Positions 10,443 through 19,761 of a stretch of 64,000 nucleotides of DNA are shown here, one piece after another. Each line of letters begins with the position of its first letter. Position 1 is the stretch's first letter. Source of the DNA: Marthasterias glacialis (lineage: Eukaryota; Echinodermata; Asteroidea; Forcipulatida; Asteriidae); assembly GCA_911728455.2 (NCBI GenBank), contig OU452222.1, positions 1,728,001-1,792,000 on the forward strand. Reading direction: 5' to 3'. Made by a program: the position numbers and the translations under genes. The notes beneath the pieces were generated by a model, which did no database searches, was not told the origin of the DNA, and was given only the letters and a program-made list of their open reading frames with translations.

Positions 10443-10544
10443 CTTGGTTGCACCATGGGTCCCACAGTGTTATTCCTGTGATCTGCCCTTCAAGTGAGAT
10501 GGTTCGGTAAGCACAGAGTAAGGTGATTCTATGAGTTTGCTTGG
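10443..10544 (-). CDS. Candidate gene, second exon
   Basis: Minus strand: acceptor CTTCATTTCAG before 10544 and donor GTAGGT after 10443 bound 102 nt. With two bases completing the codon begun in the exon at 10633-10732, it reads 33 codons with no stop. These start KQTHRITLLCAYR and end GQITGITLWDPWCNQ, and the exon ends in phase 1. The other two frames have stops. The protein looks globular (mixed hydrophobic and charged, Trp/Cys near the end), but I cannot name a family. Confidence 0.5.
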
Positions 10545-10632
10545 CTGAAATGAAGATGCTTCTGTTTTAAGCTGACTCTGATTGACAGTAAACACTCAAG
10601 TGGAAAGCTGCAGTGAGGTTGACATCAACTAC

Positions 10633-10732
10633 GTGGAGGTGTCTCAAGCAGAGGGTGACCAAGTTTCATGAGTTCAAGGTGCACATGAAGGGTGACCATC
10701 TTGAGCTCTTCTGTTGTCACTGATGGTTTCAT
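10633..10732 (-). CDS. Candidate gene, first recognised exon
   Basis: Minus strand: pyrimidine tract ending TTTCCAACAG before 10732, then ATG as the first codon, then 33 codons (MKPSVTTEELKM...HPLLETPP) plus one base before a weaker donor GTAGTT. Joined to 10443-10544 and 9521-9625, the frame runs 101 codons through two junctions without a stop. The intron to the next exon is 88 nt. The methionine lies exactly at the exon edge, so the real protein may continue into an upstream exon. Product unknown. The in-phase chain is the main support. Confidence 0.45.
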
Positions 10733-11106
10733 CTGTTGGAAAGGGAAAGACCGGACAAGATTAAACGCTACAGTAATTTTCATATTAATACATTGATTTT
10801 CACCGCCAAAAATGTTGCTGTTGCTTGTATTCCGAGCGGCTTATACAACGACACTTGAATAATAGACCCTAGAATCATCCCTTATATTTCACACAAAATG
10901 ATTTTCTGTTTATTGATAACATTGTTGATTTTTTTATAAACATGTTTTTTGGTTTTGACGGGAATTTTAACTGCAAATGATTTTTTTTCCTTGTTGTATT
11001 CATGGTGTTTAATTTGGGCATCCGAACTTTGTTTGTTATCAACAAATACTTTAGTTAAACTTTATTATTACTTTTCTTATATAAACATTTATATGTATGT
11101 TGCATA
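10733..11106. other. AT-rich DNA, possible transposon flank
   Basis: Contains GCGGCTTATACAACG near 10838, similar to the CGGCTTATA motifs in the end of the pogo-like element at 11850-11905 and so perhaps part of it, and an AATAGACCC match near 10861. No gene evidence. Confidence 0.4.
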
Positions 11107-11141
11107 ATCTCTTTTTGAAAATTGGTAGCCCTGAAAGGGCT
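11107..11141 (-). promoter_or_regulatory. Histone-type 3' stem-loop-like sequence
   Basis: Minus strand 11141-11127 reads AGCCCTTTCAGGGCT, a 6-bp stem with a TTC loop. It is preceded by CCAAC and followed by ACCA, as at replication-dependent histone mRNA 3' ends. A purine-rich CAAAAAGAGAT (11117-11107) sits where a histone downstream element would be. The usual loop has four bases, so one T is missing. No histone gene is near. It lies about 27 nt after the stop of the pogo-like transposase relic. Confidence 0.45.
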
Positions 11142-11167
11142 GTTGGTTATGTACAGGCATTGATAGC

Positions 11168-11779
11168 CTAAAATCTCTCAAAGTCTTCATCTTTGCTGTT
11201 GCTGTGAAACATCTCGACAAGCTCTGCATCTAGCGCTGGGGTGTTCTCATCAGCATCAGAAAAGTCCTCCTCCTCTTCCTCCTCAGCCCCACTCACGATC
11301 TATGCCTTGACGATGCCGTTGGCGATGTTCGATTGCTTCACTGACTTCCACGCCATCAGCACCCACTGGCACACCCCAGCGTGGGTTGCTCTCCGCATCT
11401 TCCCCGTCACCGTATACCTATGTGTAGGCCCGCTGACATACAGTCCTCCCACGCCTGGCACAAGTGAACCTTGAAGACGTGGTTCACCGTGATGTCTAAC
11501 GGCTTCTTGGTCAAGCCGCCAGGAATCACCCCCAGGATGGTGTCATGTTCCGACTTGACATGTGTGATATGGTTATCTTTATGCGCAGACATTGAATCAT
11601 TGAATCATGGACTTCTTGCTGAAGAAGGTAAAGGGTCGCCCGAGGTAGCACTTTTCTGTCCAGTCCTCCATCACCTCCTTATTCATCCAACCTGCATAGG
11701 AAAATGACAAAAATACTTGTTTCATACAAAATTTAACTACAAAAAATGAGACAGATGTTAATACAGAAATTATACACAC
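11168..11779 (-). pseudogene. Broken pogo/Tigger-like DDE transposase, C-terminal part
   Basis: Minus-strand pieces in order resemble the C-terminal half of DDE_1-type transposases (pogo/Tigger/POGK group). GWMNKEVMEDW lies near 11690. DSMSAH has the second catalytic Asp, near 11590. IPGGLTKKPLD has the third Asp in PLD, near 11530-11505. VCQWVLMAWKSV lies near 11360. An acidic tail ends DEDFERF at TAG 11170-11168. Frames change at least twice, at about 11600 and 11420, and there is a TAG before the acidic tail, so no intact enzyme is made. The N-terminal DNA-binding region and the first Asp were not found. The family assignment is from motif recall; the broken state is seen directly. Confidence 0.75.
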
Positions 11780-11834
11780 GCCGTCTATCGCTTCATTTCA
11801 CTCACACATACACTTACACACCGACATCACTTGT

Positions 11835-11907
11835 TTTGATGATTTTTGGGTGTTGTGGCTTATAAACCGGGCGGCTTATATTCCAAAAATTACGGAACTT
11901 CACTGTA
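11835..11907. mobile_element. Right end of the pogo-like transposon
   Basis: The + strand has GTGGCTTATAAACCG and CGGCTTATATTCC, then GGAACTTCACTG followed by TA at 11906-11907. Read inward, the end is CAGTGAAGTTCC next to TA, consistent with the CAGT-type ends and TA target sites of pogo/Tigger elements. A matching left end was not found with confidence. It could lie near 10768, where TACAGTAATTTTC occurs. Confidence 0.5.
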
Positions 11908-12462
11908 CATTTTAAATGGACATTCTTGGAAGTGGGCTTTGAAACTTATGTTATTATAATCATCAGGACGGGTAAGAAGGATCCAATAGTTATTTAATTG
12001 TTATGAAATTCAGTACAAAACTACGTAGCCCCTGAAGAAAAACTATTGGCAACTATATTAATGATGAGACCGATGTTAAAAGAAAGACATAACAGCCAAC
12101 CAAGGTGCGCTAGGACTAGGTCTAAAGCCCAGTTCATACTCTTGAAAGTGAAGGCAAAGTGAATTTTGGTGATGCAACAATTCAGTACGTGCTGTTTTTC
12201 AATTGTGACACAAGCAAATTCGCTTCGCTTTTGCCATTCGCGTAAATTATGAACCGGGCTTCAGCCTATTTTTAGGAATATTTATCTCACAATTTTAAGT
12301 AGCCTATCAATTTATATCATTATGTTATCATGACTTTGATTGTAATGAAGAGGAACTTTAGGAGGCCTATGTTAATATTTTCATTAATCAATTTTTGTTA
12401 ACTAACCAGGGAGAAAGAAACCTCCATCATGTCCATGCCGTCACTTATGACTTATGACAGGT
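11908..12462. other. AT-rich unique DNA, no feature seen
   Basis: No exon, RNA gene or repeat recognised. Confidence 0.5.
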
Positions 12463-12560
12463 AGTGGTAGGACGCCAGTCTGCGTTGCACTGCCACTGAC
12501 TGAGAAGCTTTATACCCAGGACGTCAGTGGCAGTGCAACGGAGACTGACGTCCTACCACT
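12463..12560. other. Near-perfect 98-nt hairpin (38-bp arms)
   Basis: Arm 12463-12500 begins AGTGGTAGGACGCCAGTCTG. Its reverse complement is at 12523-12560 with two mismatches out of 38, and the loop 12501-12522 is 22 nt. The size suits a pre-miRNA, but two mismatches over 38 bp is closer pairing than most animal pre-miRNAs show, so a small foldback or MITE remnant is equally likely. The flanks continue the match by only a base or two. Confidence 0.85.
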
Positions 12561-13202
12561 AGGGCTACCGTGTCAGTGTCAGAATGAAAAGACTGAAGGT
12601 GAAATAGCCAAAAAAAATAGTGCCCAGATCAAACACAATATTCTGAAATCTTGTTTTCAAAGTCTTAAAGCAAGGACCCAAAAATATAATTCTGTTGTAT
12701 ATAGGTAGATTTCCGTAGACTAAAATGCCGTATCCGGCTGTCACTTTATATTCATGGAATTTAAGTTAACTTTGATCCTTACCAATCTAGAAGGGTTGAA
12801 GAATGTATCCAGCTAGGAACAGGAAGTTTGAACAATTCTAAAGGGTTGAAAACGTTTTCATGGTCGCAGAGCACGGACCCCCAAATCATGCTGTGTAAAC
12901 AATCTTCGTTTCAAATGTGACAGCAGCTGCTGTCAACGGATTATATCAACAAGAGTTTTAAAAAGATAAACAACGCCCTCCCCCGGCGCCCGCTCTCTAG
13001 TCTTACCCTCCTTTTCGTTCTGCCAATGACCCCCTTCCACAGCTCATAATTCGTGATTTCTTACTCGTGGCCCTCCTCCACGGGCAAAGAGTAAATTACA
13101 ATATTGGCTAGGTTGCGCGCTACTCTTTTCGTGACCTGATTGGTTAGTAGGGGTCTCCGGGTTAGCAAATAGGAAGCGCGCTTTCATGACAGATTGGGGC
13201 TA
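12561..13202. other. Unique DNA up to the telomere-like array
   Basis: A-rich then moderately GC-rich sequence. The short open frame 12454-12708 overlaps the hairpin and is not convincing. Nothing else seen. Confidence 0.45.
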
Positions 13203-13487
13203 TCATTAATTTTTCGGGTTAGGGTTAGGGTAAGGGTTTTAGGGTTAGGGTTATGGGTTTTAGGATTTTAGGGTTAGGGTTTTAGGGTTAGGTTAAGGTT
13301 AGGGTTTCGGGGTTAAGGTAAGGGTTTTAGGGTTAGGGTTAGGATTAGGGTTAGGGTAAGGGTTAGGGTTTTAGGGTTAGAATTAGTATTTTTTAGGAAT
13401 AGGAAGCACACTTCAATGACACGATTGACCTTCATTTTTAGGGTTAGGGTTAGGGTTTTAGGGCTACGGCTAACCCTAAAAATATCC

Positions 13488-13855
13488 CTAACAATTTTTA
13501 TATTTACTTCATATAACTGCTTTATTTAAATAGATGAAGTGAAATTAGTAAAAAAAAAAAAATAAATAAATAAATAACCCTAACCCTCAAGACCTAACCC
13601 TAACCCTAAAACGCCAACCCTAACCCTAATAACCATAACCCTATAACCCTAACCCTGACCCTTAAAATGAAGGCCAATCGTGTCGCTTCCTATTCCTAAA
13701 AAATACTAACCATCAACCTAAAACCCTAACCCTAACCCCTAACCCTAAAACCTTAACCCTAACCCTAACCCTAACCCTAACCCTAACCCTAACCCTAACC
13801 CAAACCCTAACCCTAACCCTAACGCTAACCCTAACCCTAAAACCCTAACCGGGTT
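13488..13855 (-). repeat. Inverted block 1 (CCCTAA orientation)
   Basis: Inside the TTAGGG array the orientation flips. An inverted spacer B, then CCCTAA repeats with ACCCTCAAGACCTAACCC and an inverted spacer A, run to CCCTAACC at about 13850. The array then returns abruptly to GGGTTTTAGGG. The left flip, near 13455-13490, is in the TTAGGG-to-CCCTAA orientation. Confidence 0.85.
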
Positions 13856-14279
13856 TTAGGGTTAGGGTTAGAGTTTTAGGGTTAGAGTTAGTGTTATTTA
13901 GGAATAGGAAGCGCACTTCAATGACATGATTGGCCTTCATTTTTAGGGTTAGGGGTATTAGGGTTAGGGTTATAAGGGTTAGGGTTTTAGTGTTAGTGCT
14001 ATTAGGTTTAGGGTTGGGCTTTAGGGTTAGGGTTAGTTATTTTTTTTTATTTTATTTTTTTTTTTAATTCAAGGGATAAAGCAGTAACATGATATTAATA
14101 TAAAAATTGTTAGGGATAGGTTTAGGGTTAGGGTTTTAGAATTATGTTATTAGGGTAAGGGTTAGGGTTTTAGGGTGAGGGTTAGTATTTTCTAGGAATA
14201 GGAAGTGCGCTTCAATGACACGATTGACCTTCATTTTTAGGGTTAGGGGTATTAGGGTTAGGGTTAGGGCTTTAGGATG

Positions 14280-14315
<36 letters not shown>

Positions 14316-14711
14316 AATTTCACTTCATTTTTTTAATTCAAGGGATAAAGCAGTAACATAATATTAATATAAAAATTGTTAGTGATAGGTTTAGGGTTAG
14401 GGTTTTAGGGTCAGGGTTAAGGTTTTAGGGTTATGTTATTAGGGTTAGGTTTAGGGTTTTAGGGTTATTTTTTTTTTTTTTTTTACTAATTTTACTTCAT
14501 TTATTTAATTCAAGGGATAAAGCAGTAACATGATATAAATATAAAAATTGTTAGAGATAGGTTTAGAGTTAGGGTTTTAGAGTTAGGGTTAGGGTTAGGG
14601 TTAGGGGTTAGGATTGGGGTTACTATTTTTTTAGGAATAGGAAGCGCACTTCAATGACCCGATTGAGCTTCATTTTTAGGGTTAGGGTTAGGGTTTTAGG
14701 GTCAGGGTTAG

Positions 14712-14968
14712 TTAATAAAAAAATAAATAACCCTAACCCTCAAGACCTAACCCTAACCCTAAAACGCCAACCCTAACCCTAATAACCATAACCCTAAAAC
14801 CCTAACCCTGACCCTAAAAATGAAGGCCAATCGTGTCATTGAAGTGCGCTTCCTATTCCTAAAAAATACTAAAACTAAACCTAAAACCCTAACCCTAACC
14901 CTAACCCCTAACCCTAACGCTAACCCTAACGCTAACCCTAACCCTAACCCTAACCCTAAATCCCTAAC
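14712..14968 (-). repeat. Inverted block 2, duplicate of block 1
   Basis: Again CCCTAA orientation, with the same ACCCTCAAGACCTAACCC and AAAACGCCAACCC landmarks as block 1 at an offset of about 1155 bp, and the same CCCTAACCGGGTTTTAGGG turn-around at its right edge. The shared turn-around shows the inverted block was duplicated as part of a unit of about 1.15 kb. Confidence 0.85.
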
Positions 14969-15655
14969 CGGGTTTTAGGGTTAGGGTTAGGGGTTAGGGT
15001 TAGAGTTTTCGGGTTAGAGTTAGTGTTATTTAGGGAATAGGAATTGCACTTCAATGACACGATTGGCCTTCATTTTTAGGGTAAGAGTTAGGGTTTTAGG
15101 GTTATGGTTATAAGGGTTAGGGTTAGGGTTTTAGTGTTAGTGCTATTAGGTTTAGGGTTGGGCTTTAGGGTTAGGGTTAGTTATTTTTTTGTTAATTAAT
15201 TTTGTATACTAATTTCACTTCATTTATTTAATTCAAGGGATAAAGCAGTATCACGATAGGTTTAGGGTTAGGGTTAGAGTTAGGGTTAGAGGTTAGGATT
15301 AGGGGTTAGGGTTGGGGTTCGGGTTTTAGGGTTAGGGTTAGTATTTTCTAGGAATAGGAAGTGCACTTCAATGACACGATTGACCTTAATTTTTAGGGTT
15401 AGGGGTATTAGGGTTAGGGTTAGTTTTTTTTTTTTTTTACTAATTTCACTTCATTTATTTAATTCAAGGGATAAAGCAGTAACATGATATAATATAAAAA
15501 TTGTTAGAGATAGGTTCAGAGTTAGGATTTTAGAGATAGGGTTAGGGGTTAGGGTTGGGGTTAGGGTTACTATTTTTTAGGAATAGGAAACGCACTTCAA
15601 TGACACGGTTGACCTTCACTTTTAGGGTTAGGGTTAGTGTTTTAGGGTTAGGGTT

Positions 15656-15689
<34 letters not shown>

Positions 15690-16208
15690 AATTTCACTTC
15701 ATTTATTTAGTTCAAGGGATAAAGCAGTTACATGATATAAATATTGTTAGAGATAGGTTTAGAGTTAGGGTTTTAGGGTTAGGGTAAAGGGTTAGGGTTA
15801 GGGGTTAAGGTTAGGGGTAAGGGTTGGGGTTAGGGTTTTAGCGTTAAGGTTACTATTTTTTTAGGAATAGGAAACGTACTTCAATGACATGATTGACCTT
15901 CATTTTTAGGGTTAGGGTTAGGGTTTTAGGGTTGTGGTTATTAGTGTTAGGATTAGGGTTAGGGTTATTAGGGTTAGGGTTAGGGTTATTAGGGTTAGGG
16001 TTAGGGCTTTAGGGTTAGGGTTAATTTTTTTATAATTTCACTTCATTTATTTGATTCAAGGGATAAAGCAATAACACGACACTAATATAAAAATTGTTAG
16101 GGATAAGTTCAGGGTTAGGGTTTTAGGGTTATGTTTCTTAGGGTTAGGGTTAGGGTTTTCGGGTCAGGATTGTTAAGGTTATTAGGGTTAGGGTTAGGGC
16201 TTAAGGGT

Positions 16209-16310
16209 CCCGGCAAGCAAGGGCCATCTTCCGCCTTGTAACGACCAGGGAGCGGGGCTGCTCCGAATGCACTTCAATAGCCAAGATCGGTACAAGTTCT
16301 GGACCGAAGC

Positions 16311-16342
<32 letters not shown>

Positions 16343-16834
16343 CGCCGAAAAAAGAAGTCGGCAGCGCCAAGGCCAATAACTCCAGAAATAAGGGGGCTAG
16401 AGGGAATTTTCTTTTACCTCCAGTTAGCTGCCATAGTCCTGCATCCGAAAATCTAGTTTTCCCAGCCAGCAAGGGCCATCTACAGCCTCGAAACCACCAG
16501 GGAGCAGGGCTGAACCGAATGGCCTTCAAACGCCTGTCTAATGGCACTTTTGTACACGAAGCTGTAACAGAGAGAAAACAAGACTTAGCAACGGCTCTAT
16601 CTCCCAAAGTATTGGAGGGATCCTGACAAGTCTGACACTGTTGGAAAGCCCTACTCATGGGCTTTCCGAAAATACCGGTCTTGGGGCTGTGCAATAAATA
16701 GAAAAGAAGGCAGAGACCGCAGAGTGAGGACACCCAGAGGATGTCCAGTGCATGCGGCATGCTGCGTGTACGTCAACAAAGCCAAGGCCGGTACGTGTGT
16801 GCTGGACCGAAGCATGCAAAAAAACAAAAAAAAA
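16209..16834. repeat. Isolated, diverged copy of the ~494-bp satellite
   Basis: Abuts the telomere-like array. A partial monomer with an internal deletion (it jumps from the CTTCAA region to ATAGCCAAGATCGGTAC) ends in a 28-A run at 16315-16342. One full monomer follows, 16343-16834, ending in an interrupted A-run. It differs from the main-array consensus at scattered sites. GCTTAAG occurs just outside both ends (16199-16205 and 16840-16846), which could be a target-site duplication but is short and palindromic in part. The long minus-strand frame here is a shadow of the repeat. Confidence 0.85.
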
Positions 16835-17949
16835 CTAGAGCTTAAGCGTTTGTGGACAAACACAGGGCTGTTCCGATTATGATCGAATTTGATATTGCAC
16901 ATTATATAAATTACTTTGTGCAATTATTTCTTGACTTCTGTTTCATAGGCACAGTTTCCTCATGCATCACTGCCATGTACACATTTGACATTAGATATTA
17001 AAATCTTGTTATACTCGTACTGATAATTGCTGGTATGATATTTGGCCCACTTTAGTCTGATTTCCGATTTCTTGCCCTTAGGAAAAAGCAGAAAATTGTG
17101 ATTAAATAGCCTGAAAAGTCTATTAAAGCCTACACCATGTGAACATGTTAGTCAACCCTTGTACTCAATAAAATGTTCCTTCTTTTCAAGGACCATATAT
17201 CATACCTGTAATAGTGAAATTTTACTGTGACATCCCTACTGATTATAGTCATTACTGATAAACTTAATTGTTCATTTCCTTTAGATTGTTTGGGAAGAAA
17301 CCCCTTGCAGATGATGTCACACTATCACTATTGTTTGAGTACTGAACAAATAATTTAGAACATAAGCGTGCGTGTGTAATATGCTTTTTATATTCTAGCT
17401 TCAGAGCCCTGAACCTTGGGATTCTTTTTAAGCTCAGAAAATACAGTATGGATGCTAGAAATGAGTTACCATTCAAAATTTGTTATTTGTATCTGGTTTC
17501 CTGCTCTTTGGTGAAGAGCACCTAAGATTGCACTTCGGTTTTTTTTTCCGCCTAGCAACTCCTGGAATTAGGGTCAGGAAGTAAGTTCTACTAGCAGAAT
17601 GAATGTATACATTGTATCTATGGTGTAACTCATCCAAAGTTAATAATACCATTAAACGTGCATTGAAAACATGTAAGGTGTGTAAAAACGTCTGATGTCA
17701 ACCAACGTAAAAATTGAGGAGTGTTTATGACAGTAAACTGAAAAGGTATGTTAGACTGTTGGAGTAGTTTTGATCAAGCATTTATAAACAAAAGGAGCAG
17801 TATAAAATGAATCTGTTGTAGGCTAACTGGTAGCTATTGAAGTTCCTTCATAAATGGGAATGACATATTATTATGTCATCTCAAGGATGTGGAACATACC
17901 AAATGAGGTGCACTATTCTGTAATCATTAAATTTGTGTCCAATATGACA
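16835..17949. other. AT-rich unique DNA, no feature seen
   Basis: No exon, RNA or mobile element identified. The frame at 17264-17476 is unremarkable. Confidence 0.5.
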
Positions 17950-18259
17950 TAGCACCAGTAAAGGGCATCGAATTCAAGTTCTGGTGGTTAAGCATTGGGG
18001 TGTGTGTTTGAATCCCAGCCATGACACTTGTGTCCTCGAGCAAGATGCTTTACTATTAAAATTGCTTCTCTTCACCTAGGGGTATAAATGGGTACCTGCG
18101 AAGGGTAGAAGTTGATATTGTGATTGAAAATCCTTCAGTGCGCCACGGCAGCCCCTGGGGCTGTATACTCTCCCAGGTAGCTGAGAAAGATTTATAGGAA
18201 TGTTATCGGCCCAATGACCAGGGCATTCATGTAAAGCACATTGATTGTAAAATGCGCTA
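17950..18259 (+). mobile_element. tRNA-related SINE
   Basis: TGGTGGTTAAGCATTGG near 17980 resembles an A box, and GTTTGAATCCC at 18006-18016 a B box; they lie closer together than in a real tRNA. The body has GGTATAAATGGGTACCTG and TGCGCTACATAAGAACTAGT, followed by a TTATTATT-type tail. This layout fits SINEs of deuterostome genomes, from recall only; no family name is assigned. Not a functional tRNA. Confidence 0.65.
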
Positions 18260-18363
18260 CATAAGAACTAGTTAATGTTATTATTTTGATATTAATCATT
18301 ACAAGAGGACTGCATAAGAACTAGTTATTGTTATTATTTAATATTAATCATTACAAGAGGACT
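18260..18363. repeat. Two-copy ~52-bp tandem at the SINE tail
   Basis: CATAAGAACTAGTTA through ATTACAAGAGGACT occurs at 18260-18312 and again at 18313-18363, differing by two bases in length and a few substitutions. It repeats the SINE tail together with adjoining sequence. Confidence 0.85.
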
Positions 18364-18659
18364 AAAGCACTAAAACCACATTTTGGAGAGTATCTCAGTC
18401 GAGGTACATTTTGATTCTCCTTATGTTTCGTAATTTTGATAGGCAGAGGCTAGAAACTTGCTTGACTGCAGTGCATGCAAAAGGAACACTACAGTAGTAT
18501 GGCAATTGTTTTATTAGTTTCGTATAGTCCACATAAAAAAGAAGAAACAAAACCGGTTTGAATAGTAACAATTCTGTGGCATTTCAGTTCTGATGTATTT
18601 AGATTTATACACAAATATATTTGAAATGTATGGTGGCCCTGAAGGGACATCGCACATCG

Positions 18660-18946
18660 CAAACGTGTGCGCATACGTAAGCGATGTCGTGAATCAAATC
18701 GCGAATATATGCGTACACGTATGCAATGTCGTAAACCAAATCGCGAATATGTGCGCACACGTATGCAATGTCGCAGAATAAATCACGAATATGTGTGCAC
18801 ACGTATGCAATGTCGTGAACCAAATCGCGAATGTGTGCGCACATGTATGCAATGTCGTGAACCAATTCCCGAATATGTGCGCACTCGTCTGCGAATATAT
18901 TCGCGATGTCGTGAATGTTATTGCATACCGTTGTCGCATACCTTTG
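18660..18946 (+). repeat. 42-bp array, left arm (~6-7 units)
   Basis: Units of 42 bp contain the palindrome GTGCGCAC and the motif CGCGAATATG. The inner end carries GCGAATATATTCGC, a perfect 14-bp palindrome. Because 42 is a multiple of 3, frames stay open on both strands and encode 14-residue repeats; these are shadows. Confidence 0.9.
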
Positions 18947-19274
18947 GGGTGATGTCATAGTTGCGGACAATGTGTTAGTGAACTAGGGAGTATGCAAGTG
19001 GCCCTGGTCCCATTTGTATACCAAAGACATTCAATGCAGGAGCTTGGGTACCAGGCAGGTACATTGTGTGGCCACTCTATGTGCAGCCGCCATCTACCGT
19101 GTGATGTTCAATCGTTCAGCATCATCAAAAAACAAAAAGTCAATATCAAGAAAACAGTCATGAATTATGACAGTCACGCGCGAAGATAAATTAGTCTGAC
19201 CCTATTTATATATGCCTGTACGTCTTGATTCCAGACTTGGTGCTTCAACCCCCCAGATCAATAGACATTTTATT

Positions 19275-19735
19275 CAAAGGTATGCGACAATGGTATGCAA
19301 TAAAATTCACGACATCGCGAATATATTCGCAGACGAGTGCGCACATATTCGCGATTTGGTTCACGACATTGCATACCGTGTGCACACACATTCGCGATTT
19401 GTTTCACGACATTGCATACGTGTGCGCACATATTCGCGATTTGGTTCACGACATTGCATACGTGTGCGCACACATTCGCGATTTGGTTTACGACATTGCA
19501 TACGTGTGCGCATATATTCGCGATTTGATTCACGACATTGCATACGTGTGCGCATATATTCACGATTTGGTTCACGACATTGCATACGTGTGCGCACACA
19601 TTCGCGATTTGTTTCGCGACATTGCATACGTGTGCGCATATATTCGCGATTTGGTTCACGACATTGCATACGTGTGCGCACACATTCGCGAATTGTTTCA
19701 CGACATTGCATACGTGTGAGCACACGTATGCGATG
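19275..19735 (-). repeat. 42-bp array, right arm (~10-11 units)
   Basis: Same unit as the left arm, inverted, with about four extra units. Overlapping open frames on both strands (up to 190 codons) are produced by the stop-free 42-bp period. Confidence 0.9.
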
Positions 19736-19761
19736 TGCGATGTCCCTTCAGGGCCACCATA

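Larger units (their letters stand above)
13203..16208. repeat. Degenerate TTAGGG array with composite spacers
   Basis: Mostly TTAGGG, TTTTAGGG and close variants. Spacer A (core AATAGGAAGCGCACTTCAAT, then GACACGATTGACCTTCAT) recurs about ten times, for example near 13396, 13900, 14195, 14636, 15036, 15353, 15578 and 15867. Two copies are inverted, near 13670 and 14820. Spacer B (core TTCAAGGGATAAAGCAGTAA, preceded by a T-run and followed by ATAAAAATTGTTAG) recurs about eight times. Together they form a loose unit of roughly 250-300 bp. The telomeric motif matches the animal type. Degeneracy and the spacers show that this is interstitial or subtelomeric, not a live telomere. Confidence 0.9.
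18629..19761. mobile_element. Inverted-repeat element with 42-bp subterminal arrays
   Basis: The ends TATGGTGGCCCTGAAGGGAC (18629) and GTCCCTTCAGGGCCACCATA (19761) are inverse. GAAATG lies directly outside on both sides (18623-18628 and 19762-19767), a likely 6-bp target-site duplication. Each arm then holds a tandem array with a 42-bp unit around GTGCGCACACGTATGCAATG and TCGCGAAT. The left arm is about 318 bp, the right about 487 bp; the difference is close to four units. A spacer of about 328 bp (18947-19274) separates them. There is no transposase, so it is non-autonomous. Superfamily not assigned. Confidence 0.88.

Noticed and set aside
13203..16208. A true chromosome end
   Set aside because: The repeats are degenerate, contain spacers and inversions, and are followed on both sides by other DNA.
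18629..19761. CRISPR array, because of regular short repeats
   Set aside because: The 42-bp units are contiguous with no unique spacers, lie as inverted arms of one element, and the DNA is eukaryotic in character.
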